Source of the DNA: Hamiltosporidium tvaerminnensis
Taxonomy: Eukaryota; Microsporidia; Dubosqiidae
Length of the DNA: 64,000 nucleotides
Direction of reading: 5' to 3'
Assembly: GCA_022605425.2 (NCBI GenBank)
Contig: JAKIMF020000013.1
Coordinates: forward strand, 620,001 to 684,000
The position numbers and the translations under genes were made by a program. Positions 26,202-38,353 of this stretch are shown here, in pieces. How positions within the stretch are numbered: position 1 is the first letter of the stretch; each line of letters starts with the position of its first letter. The notes beneath the pieces are model-generated. The model had not been told where the DNA came from and did not search any database. It was given only the letters and a program-made list of their open reading frames with translations.

Positions 26202-29200
26202 ATTATAATCAAAAATGGATCTCAAATTAAAATATATTTAAGTGTTTATTTTATAGAAACCTAGCTAGAAAACAGTTATGAAATAAAAGCACTTGGACTC
26301 CTAAACAAGATCATTGAATCTTAAGGCAGAGAATGAATATAATAAGAAATTACTAAAGAATAAATACAATATAAACGATCTGGCATATATAATTTGGTGA
26401 CAGGAGTAAATAAACCACTTAATAATAATTTGAATATATGTCAAATAATATATAAATTTATCAGCATATTTCTTTAAATTTTCAAAATATTCTGAACTTT
26501 AAATGAATAACTTAAAATCTTTAGGAAGCAAATATTTTGATTTTTAGTTCGGTTAAAAGAAAATATTTATCCCAAAATTGTATTGCCGTTATAAATCATA
26601 CAATCTAAATAAAAACTATTTGGCAACGAAATACACAATATTAATTTATTTCTTTCTACAGTGTGAATATTCGAAAATTAAAAATCCCTATTTTTTTATT
26701 TCATTCTTATAATACTAACCTTTACTCTTTAGAAACGAACTTTATTTTTCATTTCACAAAAAAACAAAAAAAATGCCGATTAGCTGCTATACCGTCATTA
26801 TCTGGTCTTCATTTTTTAATCTTTTCTACAGCCTTTATATAATCACCTAATCTGTTTTCTCTTATACTTTTTTTTTGGTCTTTTATATTTGCTTTTTTAT
26901 ACGTTTCGAGTAATTCCTAATAAAACTTCTGGTTATTTTATATTCGGAAAATTATTTCTATTCTGTCTATTTGTTTTTATTTTCTTAAAAGTTTAACTTA
27001 TTAATTCTTTTTTCCTCATTTAAATTTATCAAGTATTTCTACCACATCCACCTTTTTTAATTGACTTAAACGTAAATTATGTTTTTCTTTTTTCTAAAAA
27101 ATAGTTTCATACGTGTCATGATGAATTAGCCAATTCAATAACTAAATAGCGTTCTTCTTGTGTTTATTACAAATATTTTAACTTCAGTCGTTATAATTTT
27201 TTTTGCATTATTCTACTACAACTGGATATCTTGGAAATGGCTTTCAAACATAAATTCAACTAAACAATGCTTAAGTATTGGTAAGAATGCCATAAAAAAT
27301 CCGAACAAATTTGTTATAAAACAGAAAACTACGAAAAGTAGAAAAATATAATTTTAAGGGTTTTATTATGAGTTCATACCCCCTAGAAAGGATCTTTAAC
27401 ATTTGTTATTGCAAATAAAATTTAAAATCGATCAACCGTTTTAGAGTGTTTCATGTTTTATTTTTACGAACAATCCTTGGTTGTGAAAAATTTATGAATA
27501 GATCCTAAGATTTATATTTCTAATCAAAACGCTGTTATTGGTGCCTTAAATTTTGGATCTATTAAAAATTTCGCAGAGAGGCTTCACCATTCTCGGAAAA
27601 TTACTAATTCATATAATGGATAATATTAAGTTGTATCAAAGGTTTTTATAATCATACTTTCTATGTCGTAGAATATGTTTTTTTAAATTGAAAAAATCTT
27701 TATTTGAGATGTTTCACATCAATTCAGATCATATATGATTTGTTTGTATATAATAGTAAATTTCTTTTTTAAACTATTTTAATAATATTTATATAGAGCA
27801 ATCTAGCTGAGAACATTAATTAAAATATGTGTATCCAATGCTCTACACGCAAAATAATGTATGTTTTTCTTGAAAATACATGGCTTTCCCCTATTTATTC
27901 ATAATAAATATAACATACCTAATTCTATCCTTCAAAGAATACTAAATTAAATTTTCGATGTCGTATTTAAATTTATAGACCATGTTAATTCTATACCAAA
28001 CCATGATCATAATATTTTCGAAACTACTTAGTTTTTATGTTTTCCTACTTGAATTTACTTAGTCTACAAATGCATAAAATAATCAAAAAAATATACGGTT
28101 GTACCATACTTAAGTATTGAATATTTGTTGATAATACTACTCAATTTTATGGTTTTATGTTCCTATTCTTGTTTAAAACTTGTATCTGTAAGAATAGAAT
28201 ATGGCATATCTTTTTTTTGAACTTTTTTAATCATAATATAAATAGGCGGAATTTTTTTAAAAATCATTTCCATTAAAAAATATTTTAAAAATTTCTGAAT
28301 TTAATTTTGAGCACAACTTTCAAAATAATAGCACATATACATGAACTAGTTTTTAAACAAATACTTTTTCTATAGTTACTCCAATTAATTAATATAATGT
28401 TATATTTCTAAAATTCGAGTGTAAAAATTCGATAAAACTCTATTGTAATTCAAAAGCTTATATAAGAAGTTTTTGTTTCACATATTAATAAAGTATTTTC
28501 GAGGTTTTCAAATATAGTAATTCTACTATTTTTCACAAAATATCTTTTTTTTATTGTTAAATCCTTTGAAGGATATTATTGTGTTAGCTTTGAAAATAAT
28601 TGATTAATTGGTTAGATTCATTACAATATATTTTGTTTGTCTTACTCATTTGTGTTATGAGTGAAAAGTATCTCACTTTACAAACCGGATTTTACATGTT
28701 CAAAAACAATATTCAATAATTACTATATTTAACAAATATTTTTACAAGGCTGTTTTACTCGATAAAAATCAAACAGAAACATACACATAGAGATAGTGGA
28801 ATATTAAATCCAACTCATTTATGAAGATTAATATTTAAAAAATAATACGATGTTATTTTCTTTAATCTAAAATCGCTGTGTTTAGAAATTCTACTTATAT
28901 ATTATTGTGTGCTATTTATATTCATATTTTTTTTGAAAAATTTACCTTTTTGAAAATGTTAGGGCGAATATATTTTCAATTTGATGTGACTGATATATTT
29001 CATGATTGAGGTTTTGACAACGAATATAATTAAAACAATTATGTTTATAATAAGCAATTAATCCAAAGTCGTTGATTCTAAATTGCAAAATTAATTGTTT
29101 ATACTATATCCATCATTTTCTAAGCATTCGCCTTATACTTTTTCGTTTCAAAAGATTGAATAAAGTTGTTTCTTTGAATATATATTTACGTATTTAAAAT

Positions 29201-29920
29201 ATATTAGAATTTGAATACATTTAACTATTTTCAATTGTACATCTTTACTTTATCCTACCTCTCATTTCAAACTTATATTATTTATATATTTAACTAATTA
29301 AATGATTGTTTAAAAGGTTCTAGGTTATAATAGAAGTGTGGCTATATGCTAAAATTTTTAAATGTATCAATATAATTTTTTAAAATGTAAAATTCTAGAG
29401 TTTGTATATCGAGTATCTGTTTATCGGGAATATATATTAATTGGTTTGGAAATTGATGCCTTAAATGAATACATTAATATTATAAAATATTTTTATAGAT
29501 AGAAGCTAAATTTTTGAATTATGTTGAATAAATAAATCAAGGAATATTTATATAGTATATAAACTTGAATGTTTCAATTTGTTTTAGCTTTTTCCCAATA
29601 TCACAAAAAAATATATTTGAAACTGAAGAAAATTTTATAGTACAATAATGTATTTTGTAAAATCAAAATATAAGTGTCAATATTTTCGAAATTAATATTG
29701 TATGAAGCATGTAGAGAATTTATATATTGAAAAATACCCGGGTATGACTAAATAGATGACATAATAGGGTAGTTTGGTGTCAACTCTACTTTTCTTAAAT
29801 AAATATAAGTTCGAGTCCTAAAATCGAATTAAGAGTCACATAATCAAGAAATCATAAAAATATATTTCTGAAAATAAGTGTAGGAATCGGTATAATAACT
29901 TATATGAGAATCGGAATAAG
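26202..29920. other. AT-rich stretch, no gene recognised
   Basis: About 3.7 kb without a convincing gene. The open frame at 27160-27351 begins with GTG rather than ATG and has no domain. A GGGTAGTTTGG...GTTCGAGTCC arrangement at 29770-29822 recalls tRNA D- and T-arm sequence, but no acceptor stem forms. Confidence 0.5.
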
Positions 29921-29924
29921 AAAA

Positions 29925-30112
29925 AATATATCCCTGCTTTAGATACTTCTTACGTATTCTAGTCTTCATTTAATCTGTTATCACTCGAGATTATATGAGA
30001 TTGGCTTATGGATCTACTGTATTTTATATCTCACTATAATGTAAACAATAATTTTCAAATAATTCTACACGCTCATTCCAAAGCAGTAAGTTTTTATAAT
30101 GGTTATGAACTC
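29925..30112 (-). repeat. family B SINE-like element, copy B3, degenerate
   Basis: On the minus strand this stretch follows the family B order. It has the head region with GGTTAT and CTTACTGC, the block ending AACAATAATTTTCAAATA on the plus strand, and the block CTTATGGATCTACTGTATTT, which matches the inverse of B2 (CCTATAGATCTAGTGTAGTT). It is more diverged than B1 and B2, and its ends are not sharply defined. Confidence 0.55.
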
Positions 30113-30114
30113 TC

Positions 30115-32373
30115 AACTCTTTGTTTTGGATAAGAAATAATATATTATTGTTCATTGAATTTTTAATTACTTAATTAGGTTTCCTTAAAATTATATGAAC
30201 GGAAAAACTAAAGATGATCGACTTATAGGTTAATGTGTCAATTCTTGTTTGTGATTCTAGTAATAGGGATAATATCTTTTTATAATAGCCCGGATCGTAT
30301 TGTAATCAAATACAATATAACTTGGTTCTAAAACCTGAAATAAGTGAATCAGAGACTCGGTTTTAGTCAATGTAATTTTAAAATATAGTAAAAACATTTC
30401 AGTAGATCCACAAAAAAACTAGCCAACTTAACTCTTATATGATTCATGAGAGACATTAATTACATGTCTCAGGGATGCGAGAACACAAGCAATTCATATT
30501 GCTACATACATACATACACAACAAAGAAGAATAAATATTTATCAATGAATACTCAAAGGTAAATAAAACAACCGAAATTAAAGCTTGAGATCAAAATAAG
30601 GAAAAATATTTAAATACGATAGAATATGAATGTGAATAAAGCCCGCAAAAACAATCTCTCATAAAATATCTTTTATATTTTAGTTGAATATTTGTAAAAT
30701 GTATAAGATTGGAAATTTGATCCAAATAAATTTTAACTTTTGCCTCAATGCATATTTAAAATGATGATTATTTTAACAATTCTTTAATTTCGAATAAAGA
30801 TAATTTTCGAAATTTCAATATTTTATACGAGCTATGAAATAGGAAAACTGATAGAACATGTAAAAAATCACAATATAAACCAATAAAATCTATAGTTTTT
30901 ATTTGATTTTTTGTTTTTTAAAAAAAAGGGCGCAATTTATTTCTAACTAGATTATAAAAAAATCTTTTGGGTAAATCCAAACATTTCCAGATGTTCGTAA
31001 TGTATCTTTAATTTATTATATTTCAGACAGGTAAAACAAAACTAAAAACTGAAATCTATACTTTACAATCTGAAAACATTAAATTTTTGATTCATTAACA
31101 GTAAGCACTATTAATTTATCTTTCGGATTTCTTTTATATAATTATACTTAAAATAAAAAAAGCTCTTGTAAAAAATATTCACAAAGAATTACAAATATAT
31201 TTGATTCATTCTTTATATAAAGAAAAATTGGTTTACAAAAATATACAAAGTAAATTCAAATAAAAAACTGCATTTAAATTGGTTGGATATGAGCACCAGT
31301 ATTTATTAAAAAGCTTAATGTTCATATATATCGTCAAAGAGACCCGATCATATATTCTGGCATTTCTGCTCTTTAAAACTAATGATCTATCAAGTAAATT
31401 AAATTAAAACCACTAATAATACTCTGTTTTACAAATAAAAGATATTATTATTTTATTGAGAATATAAGTTAGGATTATTGTCAAAAATATGAAATTTACA
31501 AAAAATAGAAATATTATTCTTTTTTTTTAGTTTGAACTCTTAATATAATATGAAAATACATTATTACATAAAAATCTAGCGGCTATGATTATAAAAAACT
31601 CCGAAAAAAATTTAAATGTCTGCATCTAAGCATATTTAGATATTCAAAACTTTCTATAAAAATATTCGAATATAATTCTAAATTATTTCAAATTCGCAAT
31701 CTCTAATTCTAAAAATATTATGTTTGTCTTAAATTATGAGAAAAATAACTTTGTATTTAAACAAGATAAAAAAGGTTATTACATTCACTATATTAACTTC
31801 ATTTTAGTATATTTTAACTTTTTACTTCGTTTAGTAAACTTTTAATTATTTACTAAATATAAGCAAGAAAATATTTTTCTATGAACTAATTGGCAATAAA
31901 CCATATAAATATTCTTATTTTTAGAAATTAATTTGTTAAAACATTCAGAGGAATTACCTGACCAAATCAAAAATAGACTATATGCAATTTTTCAAAGCTT
32001 TATTTGAAATTTAAATATTAATTCAGTTTTATAATATACAACCTTAAACCGGAACTTTTCGAAAATATATTTTTTTAAAACAAAAAGAATTTTTCTATTT
32101 AACGAATTTGCTGGAAATAAAAACAATAAGATTTTTATTTTTATGTGTCAAATGGTACAATATATTTAAATATTTTATTCGACTAAGAACCTTTTCAACC
32201 AGAGTAAACAAACATTTGAATAAAACATTCAGGCGAAAATAAATATAAATGTAGTAAACCAAGTAAACAGAATTATAAGCAAAATATATTTTAAATCTAT
32301 TTTCCATAGATTTAATTATTAAATTGATCTTTACTTTGTATATTTTAATTGCTTATAATACATTTTTATAATA
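30115..32373. other. AT-rich stretch, no gene recognised
   Basis: No open frame above chance length; the 70-codon frame at 32095-32307 has no recognisable features. A short imperfect palindrome (GAGAGACATTAATTACATGTCTC) lies at 30447-30469. Confidence 0.5.
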
Positions 32374-32383
32374 TCTAGGACTA

Positions 32384-33681
32384 TTTAATAAAATTCTGGG
32401 TTAAAATATTTTAACATTTTTATATGTTTTCTTCTACCTCTTTAACCACTATTGTTTCTTCTTCCAAATCCGACTCTTCATTTATGTTATTGGTCGGTTC
32501 CTCCAGAGTGGTTCCTCCTTGTGAAATAAGGGGTGTATTATTTTTTGGTTTTAAAATTTTAACACCATCTTCCTCTCTTTTCGCTTCTTTTAAAGGGGGT
32601 ATTGGTTCCTCATGCATCTCTGATCTCATAATAACACCCATTGACGCTCTCTCCCAGCTCTCTTCGGCATTTAGTCCTGACTCAAGTCCTCTTCGTCGAT
32701 CAAAGGAAATTGTTTCGACTGTCTTCTTAAGTACTATAGACTGAATATATGTCTCTATATTTATGGGTATTTCTAGTCTTTTAAGATGAGATTTATGGTA
32801 TTTTGTCACAATACCGTCCCAGATCATTACATAAGGGATTATCTCAACACTACACTTATAAATAAGACCTAACTCATTGGCTAGCAGGTCATACTTCCTA
32901 AGTTTTTCAGTTTCAACTATTTGAAGTGAATCTTGGGAAGTGATTCCTACTTCAATAAGTGTTATCTTATTCTTCTTCTTATCTAAAATAAATATATCGG
33001 GTCTGTTATTCCGAATTTTAACATCAGTTTTTATTCTGGTATCCACTCTTATCTCTGCATACTCATTATCAAAAATTTCTTGAACTGAGTGACTCCTTAT
33101 TCGTTTTGAAGACTTAAACTTATATCTATTTAGAAGAAGTAGGTGTAGGCATCTAACCACTTCATTGTGTCGTCTAGTATAGTCATGACCTAGCATTTTT
33201 TCACATCGAGTTGCTAGATGATCTACGGTCTTACCAGACTTCCCGCAATGTTGATACACACCATCTGCTCCCCAGAATACATTTCTATCCTGGATATAGC
33301 AGAACATAGCTTCGTTGTGTGGCCTAATATTCCCTCTCTTTAACCATCTTGAAGAGTCACTAACACTCACTTCAAGTTCATTTTTCCTTGCATTATATAA
33401 CTTTGAATAGAGTTTTCGTTTTTCTATTTCTTTATATATTTTTGCCAGTTGAGCATCTTCTAAACTTTTCTTAGTGACTTCTTCTACTAACCTGTACTTT
33501 ACTTTTAAGAAACCTTTTATTAGTGCAAGATGTATTTTCTTATTATTCTGAACCTTGAGGATTGCTGCTCGTCTAGTTGATATTTCTTTTCTTTTTTTAG
33601 ACGATCAAAGAGTTGGAAAAGCAGATGTTCGCTTCGCAACTCAACACTATGTAGGCCTCTTCCAAGTTCTGTTCTAGGGAG
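32384..33681 (-). mobile_element. 5'-truncated non-LTR retrotransposon, R4/R2-like, copy 1
   Basis: A 1298-bp insertion flanked by an exact 10-bp duplication tctaggacta (32374-32383 and 33682-33691). It is read on the minus strand. The 5' part of the element, including the reverse transcriptase domain, is missing, the usual outcome of incomplete target-primed reverse transcription. The remaining part codes for the region after the RT, a zinc knuckle and a restriction-like endonuclease. The 3' end CCCAGAATTTTATTAAA is shared with copy 2 at 40951-41302. A frame change in an A7 run near 33595 separates the first ~30 codons from the rest. Confidence 0.9.
32420..33600 (-). pseudogene. C-terminal part of non-LTR retrotransposon protein: zinc knuckle and restriction-like endonuclease
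   Basis: The open frame on the minus strand runs from about 33600 to a stop at 32420. Counting from the GTG at 33370 (316 codons), there is a CCHC-type knuckle with C42, H51 and C56 (CGKSGKTVDHLATRC). Its first cysteine is not visible and is probably Tyr or Val here. RRHNEVV (66-72) follows, then the endonuclease core with P124-D125 (NRPDIFI) and E140 (LIEVGI), the PD...(D/E) signature of restriction-like endonucleases in R2/R4/CRE-type LINEs. In the intact element this domain nicks target DNA for priming. The acidic C-terminal tail (about 260-316) is not conserved in the family as I know it. The upstream fragment LPRTELGRGLHSVELRSEHL (33600-33681) lies in another frame. Without the RT domain this copy cannot act alone. 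Confidence 0.88.
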
Positions 33682-33691
33682 TCTAGGACTA

Positions 33692-34520
33692 AATTATACA
33701 TTTGTTTTAAATGTTTTTTTCATTAGAATACAAAATAAAAAATTTTTAAATTAATCTATCTGTTTTTTCAATAACGAATCTATGAATTAATCTGATTTGT
33801 ATTTATATAAATGCTATAGTGAAATATTATAAAAAAATAATTTCTTACAATACATCAGTCAGTTATTATCTGAATTTCAATCGATTATTATTTTTTTTAT
33901 TCCAAATTATATACGCATGTATTTTACGTCGAGCCTGTAAATTCTTCATATTCCAAATTAATACTATATACTTTTATTAACCAACTGTAAAATTAAAATT
34001 TTAATCATTATTTTGAGATTTTTGGTAATGATTTTCCAATTTAAATTTATACGAATTAATTGAGTTTGATGAAAAATTTTGGTATTCAATTCGAATTGAA
34101 ACTAATTTTTCAAGGTTTTAAATTCTTAAAATATAAATTTAGAATTACTAAAAATTTATTCTCTACATTGCTTTTTGTATTATTGTTACTCAACATAATT
34201 AAATTTACTTAGAATAAACTTAATCGGTTTTGATGCTGAAAATAAAATTATTCGATTCTATCAACGAATTATTAAAAAAAAAACGGTTTTTTGGATTCTA
34301 ATTTAAATTAGTTATTCTGAAATTAAATACCAATATATAAAAAATCCATAAATAGCACTAAATTAATTTTATTTTTTCTATTTTTAGTAATATATGTTGT
34401 TTTCTAAAAAGGTTTTTATTTTTAACTTGTTTTTTTAAAAATCTAAATTTCTAATCATTGAATGTGTAGCCCCTACATATTATAAATAAATTTTTAGATA
34501 AAAAGTATATTTTAAATATT
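33692..34520. other. AT-rich stretch, no gene recognised
   Basis: Lies between the retrotransposon and the 3' end of the acyltransferase gene. No open frame or repeat is seen. It probably holds the 3' end of the acyltransferase transcript, but no polyadenylation signal can be singled out in such A+T-rich DNA. Confidence 0.5.
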
Positions 34521-34522
34521 AT

Positions 34523-35689
34523 TTAACTCAAAAGCATACCGAAACCACTCAACAACACAAAAATATGCCCATAAAAATTTACATTTTTCCAAATGGAAAA
34601 TGTTTTATCTAAATCCAGGGTGATGAATGGAACAGAAAAATAGGAAACTATTGCCATCATTTGGAATAAACAAACAAATTTACAAATTGAATCGTTGAGA
34701 TATTTTTTATAAATTCTTATGTTGTTTCTTATGAAGGGTATAATGAGACCAAAACTTAAGAACATAAGGAAATAACACCAGTTTAAACCATGCCATATAG
34801 CAGAAACAAAAAAGGTTGCTAGACTGGCCATAAAAATCGAATATCCTTTTAAAGGAACGAATACGCAATCTTTAAGCCACTTATTTGTACAGATATTCCA
34901 TGAATCTGTAACACCTTTGATATTTGTAGAAAATTCCACACTTAACGGAAAAATATTTTTTTGATTTGTATATCCATCCAATGAAAATACAGAATGTGCA
35001 AAAGTCCAAACAAAATAGTACTTACATCTAAAACCGAAGCTAAATACATACAGAAACAAAAAATTCTTAAAGAAATTACTTTTTTGCATTTCCAACATTT
35101 TTTCAACACTAAACTTACTTCTTATAAGTAAATGAAGTCCCATAAAAATAAAAGACTCCATTAATACTCGAAGTGAGAACAAAATATATTTTTTAGTTTG
35201 TTTTGGTCTTTCAATAAATCCTTTAAATGATGGTGCTGGACCTACCAAAATACTGGGAAGATAAAAGATATAACTTATAAGATTATAAATGGTGTGCGTA
35301 GAAAAATCATACTCCTTTCCCAAATAATACATCTTGATTACGAGCATCATTAGAGGTCCACTTATATTTGGCCCGAGTCTTTCACCATAAATTCCTTTAA
35401 TAAAATTATTCAATTGTTGGTATAAAAGTAAACCAAGAATATTACTTCCAGTCATTATAAAACGTATTCTTTCAGTTCGTTTGAACAAATATAAGACAGA
35501 AAGATTTGAAAAAACAACTACCAAAAAGAAGATTACGTCAATAATACCAAATGCTATCAAAATACAACATAAGCTAAAAAGAGGAAACAAATTTGTTCTT
35601 TTTGTCAATTTTAAACCGAAAGTAATAATATATGTTAGAAAAAGTGCAAGAATATATCTAAATTCCGGCATTTCTACTATTTTGTTCAT
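34523..35689 (-). CDS. MBOAT-family O-acyltransferase, probably lysophospholipid acyltransferase
   Basis: A 388-residue polytopic membrane protein, predicted to move an acyl group from acyl-CoA to a lysophospholipid in the endoplasmic reticulum membrane. About eight to ten hydrophobic segments are visible. The family signatures are present: the Asn motif in DSWNICTNKWLKDCVFVPL (W264-N265) and the His motif in SAIWHGLNW (H300). PSILVGPAPSFKGF (145-158) is another conserved block of the ALE1/LPCAT branch. At 388 residues it is shorter than fungal ALE1 proteins, in line with compact microsporidian proteins. The ATG at 35687-35689 is directly preceded by CCC on the coding strand, which supports this start. 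The gene stands alone, about 840 bp downstream of the truncated retrotransposon's 5' end. The exact acceptor (lyso-PC, PE or PI) cannot be told from sequence. There are no signs of decay. Confidence 0.92.
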   Translation of the reverse strand: MNKIVEMPEFRYILALFLTYIITFGLKLTKRTNLFPLFSLCCILIAFGIIDVIFFLVVVFSNLSVLYLFKRTERIRFIMTGSNILGLLLYQQLNNFIKGIYGERLGPNISGPLMMLVIKMYYLGKEYDFSTHTIYNLISYIFYLPSILVGPAPSFKGFIERPKQTKKYILFSLRVLMESFIFMGLHLLIRSKFSVEKMLEMQKSNFFKNFLFLYVFSFGFRCKYYFVWTFAHSVFSLDGYTNQKNIFPLSVEFSTNIKGVTDSWNICTNKWLKDCVFVPLKGYSIFMASLATFFVSAIWHGLNWCYFLMFLSFGLIIPFIRNNIRIYKKYLNDSICKFVCLFQMMAIVSYFSVPFITLDLDKTFSIWKNVNFYGHIFVLLSGFGMLLS

Positions 35690-35692
35690 GGG
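35690..35692 (-). promoter_or_regulatory. CCC start-proximal motif of the acyltransferase gene
   Basis: CCC abuts the ATG. C-triplets just upstream of the start codon are a known microsporidian signal linked to transcription start. In such A+T-rich DNA, finding one at this spot is notable. Confidence 0.6.
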
Positions 35693-36032
35693 TTTCGATT
35701 TTTTTGTATTTTTCTGTTTTTATTAACCAATTAGCATTTAAATTTATATCAGTCGATAAGAACGAATGATTTTAGTTAATACAACATAGAAATATAAAAC
35801 TTAAAATCCGCATCAAATAATTCGATTTTCTATTTTAGCATATTTGACAAATAAAATAGAAAATTCGCAATATTTTTTGGTTAAATGCAAGACAATACTT
35901 TAAAGAATGAAAACTTTTGTTCGAAGTGTCAGAATTCCTCACACAATTTGTTTCGAAATTAAATAGAAATTTTTTTAAAAAAAATTACATTGTAAATTTT
36001 CTTAATCGGTAATTATTTTTATTATTTTCATT
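35693..36032. other. upstream region of the acyltransferase gene
   Basis: AT-rich intergenic DNA between the acyltransferase start and the family A copy A2. Nothing else is recognisable. Confidence 0.5.
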
Positions 36033-36045
36033 GCAATATTAGAAG

Positions 36046-36773
36046 TTTTATTTAAAAGTATCACATCTTTTTAAAATAGTGGCAAGTGTTATATTTGTTT
36101 TTATGACATTAACGCAGTTCTAGGTTTAACATAAATGACTGCTACCCCAACACTCCATCGGTAACCCCTGCGATACCTACGTCCCAAAGCCGTTCATCTA
36201 CCAGGTGTTTAGAACCTAATTACTAGGTGAGGCAGGTGCCCGGAGTTCGTTAATGTCCGTTGCATGGAGTGTGATCGAAGGCCGAAGCCCCCCCTGGGCA
36301 CCCCCAAGACTATGTAGCATTCCCACTTACTCTACACTTTCTGAACCCAATAAACTTCTAGCTAAGATATATTTCAGAGATTTACATGGGGTCCACCTAA
36401 ACAGTGCAATGTCATACCAACAGGTATAACCTGCTACTTAGCTCTCCCGGCTTTTAATGGTTTTTATTTTTGTATCTCCCAGGCGCAAAGTCTTCTAAAC
36501 CGAGTGAGCAAGGCTAGGTTTCCATGCTTTTACATGGCAATTACCTACATGTTCAGCTGCGGTCTCCAATCTGGTTACATAAAAAACTACAAATAAATTT
36601 GTAGAAAAAGTTTCTCCATTTCTTAGACCTCTCCTCCTCATAACAACTCCCATGGAACAACCGAAGATGTAGTGTGGTTTTATTCCCACCAAAAATCCAA
36701 ACAATGACCTCACACCAGTTTCACACACTCATTGCCAAGCAGAAAGTTTTTTATGTGGTTATCCTCCCTCCAC
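36046..36773 (-). repeat. family A retroposon, copy A2, 13-bp duplication
   Basis: A 728-bp copy, about 95% identical by eye to A1 (23121-23853). Flanks gcaatattagaag at 36033-36045 and 36774-36786 are identical, giving an exact 13-bp target duplication at a site unrelated to that of A1. The high identity to A1 and the intact duplication suggest recent insertion. An antisense-looking 77-codon frame (36495-36728) is not preserved in A1 and is not taken as a gene. Confidence 0.9.
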
Positions 36774-36786
36774 GCAATATTAGAAG

Positions 36787-37640
36787 AAGAAATAAATTAA
36801 ATAATTTCTTTCTATGATATTAAACACAAGTTGAAATGAATATTCTTTAGAAATTCAGATGGATTTTTTTAAAATACTAAAAATTAGATCTAGATAGTTG
36901 CCATATTTTAAGATAAAAACATATTTTATAATCTATGGCGCTACTCTTCAAAAAATCTAAAAATATATATTTAAAATTCTTGAAATAATCATTTATTCAA
37001 TTTATTAAATATATATATAAATTCTGATATAAAATCTTTAACTACAAAATTATCTCAGCCTCTTTTAAATATGGAAAATACTTAAGATTATATTTTAAAT
37101 CAAGAAATATACTTTATTGCTAAATTCTGACATTATATAGTGGAAATAAGTAAAAATGCGCCTTTAAAAAAAAAAAGATCAAAGATCTTGTAATAAGAAT
37201 CTAGAGACCGGTATGGAAAACCAGTATTGGCGTATTTTATTAGTAATTTACAACCCTGTAATAAATTTAAAGCAATGAAAATAAACTTTAATTAGAATAA
37301 AAGTGTATTATAAGCAAACATATGCATTTGTACTTGAGACTTTATCATTTTAAAAAAAAATATTTTCAAAAAATTTGAAATTTTTCTCAATTGATCTACA
37401 AGGCAATATTTTAAAATTTAATTCACTTAGTTTTTAGTTCTGATTCTGTAATGCAAGATATAAATGTTTGTAAATTTCTTTCGCCTTTTAGAAACTTCTA
37501 AATGAACAAGTTAGTTTTTTCCTAAAGTAATTATTTATGTATTACATCCAATTTAAAATCATTTTCGCACGGTTTTATTTATATCATAAAAAAAGAAAAA
37601 CATGGAAATTAGAAATTTACATAGTCTTTCATAACTCTTT
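36787..37640. other. AT-rich spacer between family A copies A2 and A3
   Basis: No open frame, RNA gene or repeat recognised. Confidence 0.5.
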
Positions 37641-37641
37641 A

Positions 37642-38353
37642 TTTAAAAGTATCGCATCTTTTTTGAAATAGTTGCAAGTGTTATATTCTTTTCATGATAA
37701 TAGGACAATTCTAGGTTTAACATAAATAACTGCAACCCAAACACTCCATCGGTAACACTGCGATACCTACATCTCAAAGCCTTTCATCTGCCAGGTGTGT
37801 AGAACCTAATTAATAAGCGAGGCAGTTGCCCGGAGTTCGTTAATTTCTGTTGTATGTAGTGTGATTGTAGGTCCAAACCTAGTCAGAATTTCCCTGAGAC
37901 TATGCAACATGTCTACTTGCTCTACTTTTTTCGGACTTCTAAAGTTCGGGTCAAGATATATCACAAGGAGTTACATGGTCTTTCCTAGACATTGCAATGT
38001 CGTACGAACAGGTATAACCTGCTTCTTAGCTTACCCGGCTTCAAAAGGTTTTTTAACCAAGAAACTAAGTCTCTAACTCGAGTGCACAAGGATAGATTTT
38101 CATGCTTTTACATGGGAATTGCATACATGTTCAGCTGCGGTCTGCAATCTAGTTTCATAAAAAACTGTAAAATAAATTTGTAGAAAAAATTTCGCCATTT
38201 CGTAGGCCCTCTTCTTTACCTACCAACTTCCATGGAACAACCGAAAATATAGTGTTGTTTTATTCCCACTAAAAATTCCAACAATAATTTCATACACCAA
38301 TTCATCTATTCATTGCCAAGCAGAATGTTTTTTATGTGGTTATACTCCCTCCA
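37642..38353 (-). repeat. family A retroposon, copy A3, diverged
   Basis: Full-length but clearly more diverged than A1, A2 and A6, in the same orientation as A1 and A2. The C-rich block that reads AAGCCCCCCCTGGG in A1 is replaced by unrelated sequence (near 37870-37890). The possible target duplication (agtctttcat on the left, agtttcatt on the right) is eroded. This looks like an older insertion. Short open frames at 37861-38183 are not conserved in other copies. Confidence 0.8.

Noticed and set aside
29757-29845. tRNA-like arrangement with GGGTAGTTTGG and GTTCGAGTCC
   Set aside because: No 7-bp acceptor stem or proper anticodon arm can be formed; probably chance or a very old relic.
32424-32744. 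106-codon plus-strand frame
   Set aside because: Antisense shadow of the retrotransposon endonuclease coding region.
36495-36728. 77-codon minus-strand frame, and the related 72-codon frame at 44562-44780, as a conserved small protein of family A
   Set aside because: The shared peptide FYVTRLETA reflects nucleotide identity. The frame is not open in copies A1 and A3, and flanking residues do not keep the frame.
23121-36773. Family A as solo LTRs of a retrotransposon
   Set aside because: Solo LTRs have TG...CA ends and 4-6-bp duplications. Family A has neither, and its duplications are 13 bp.
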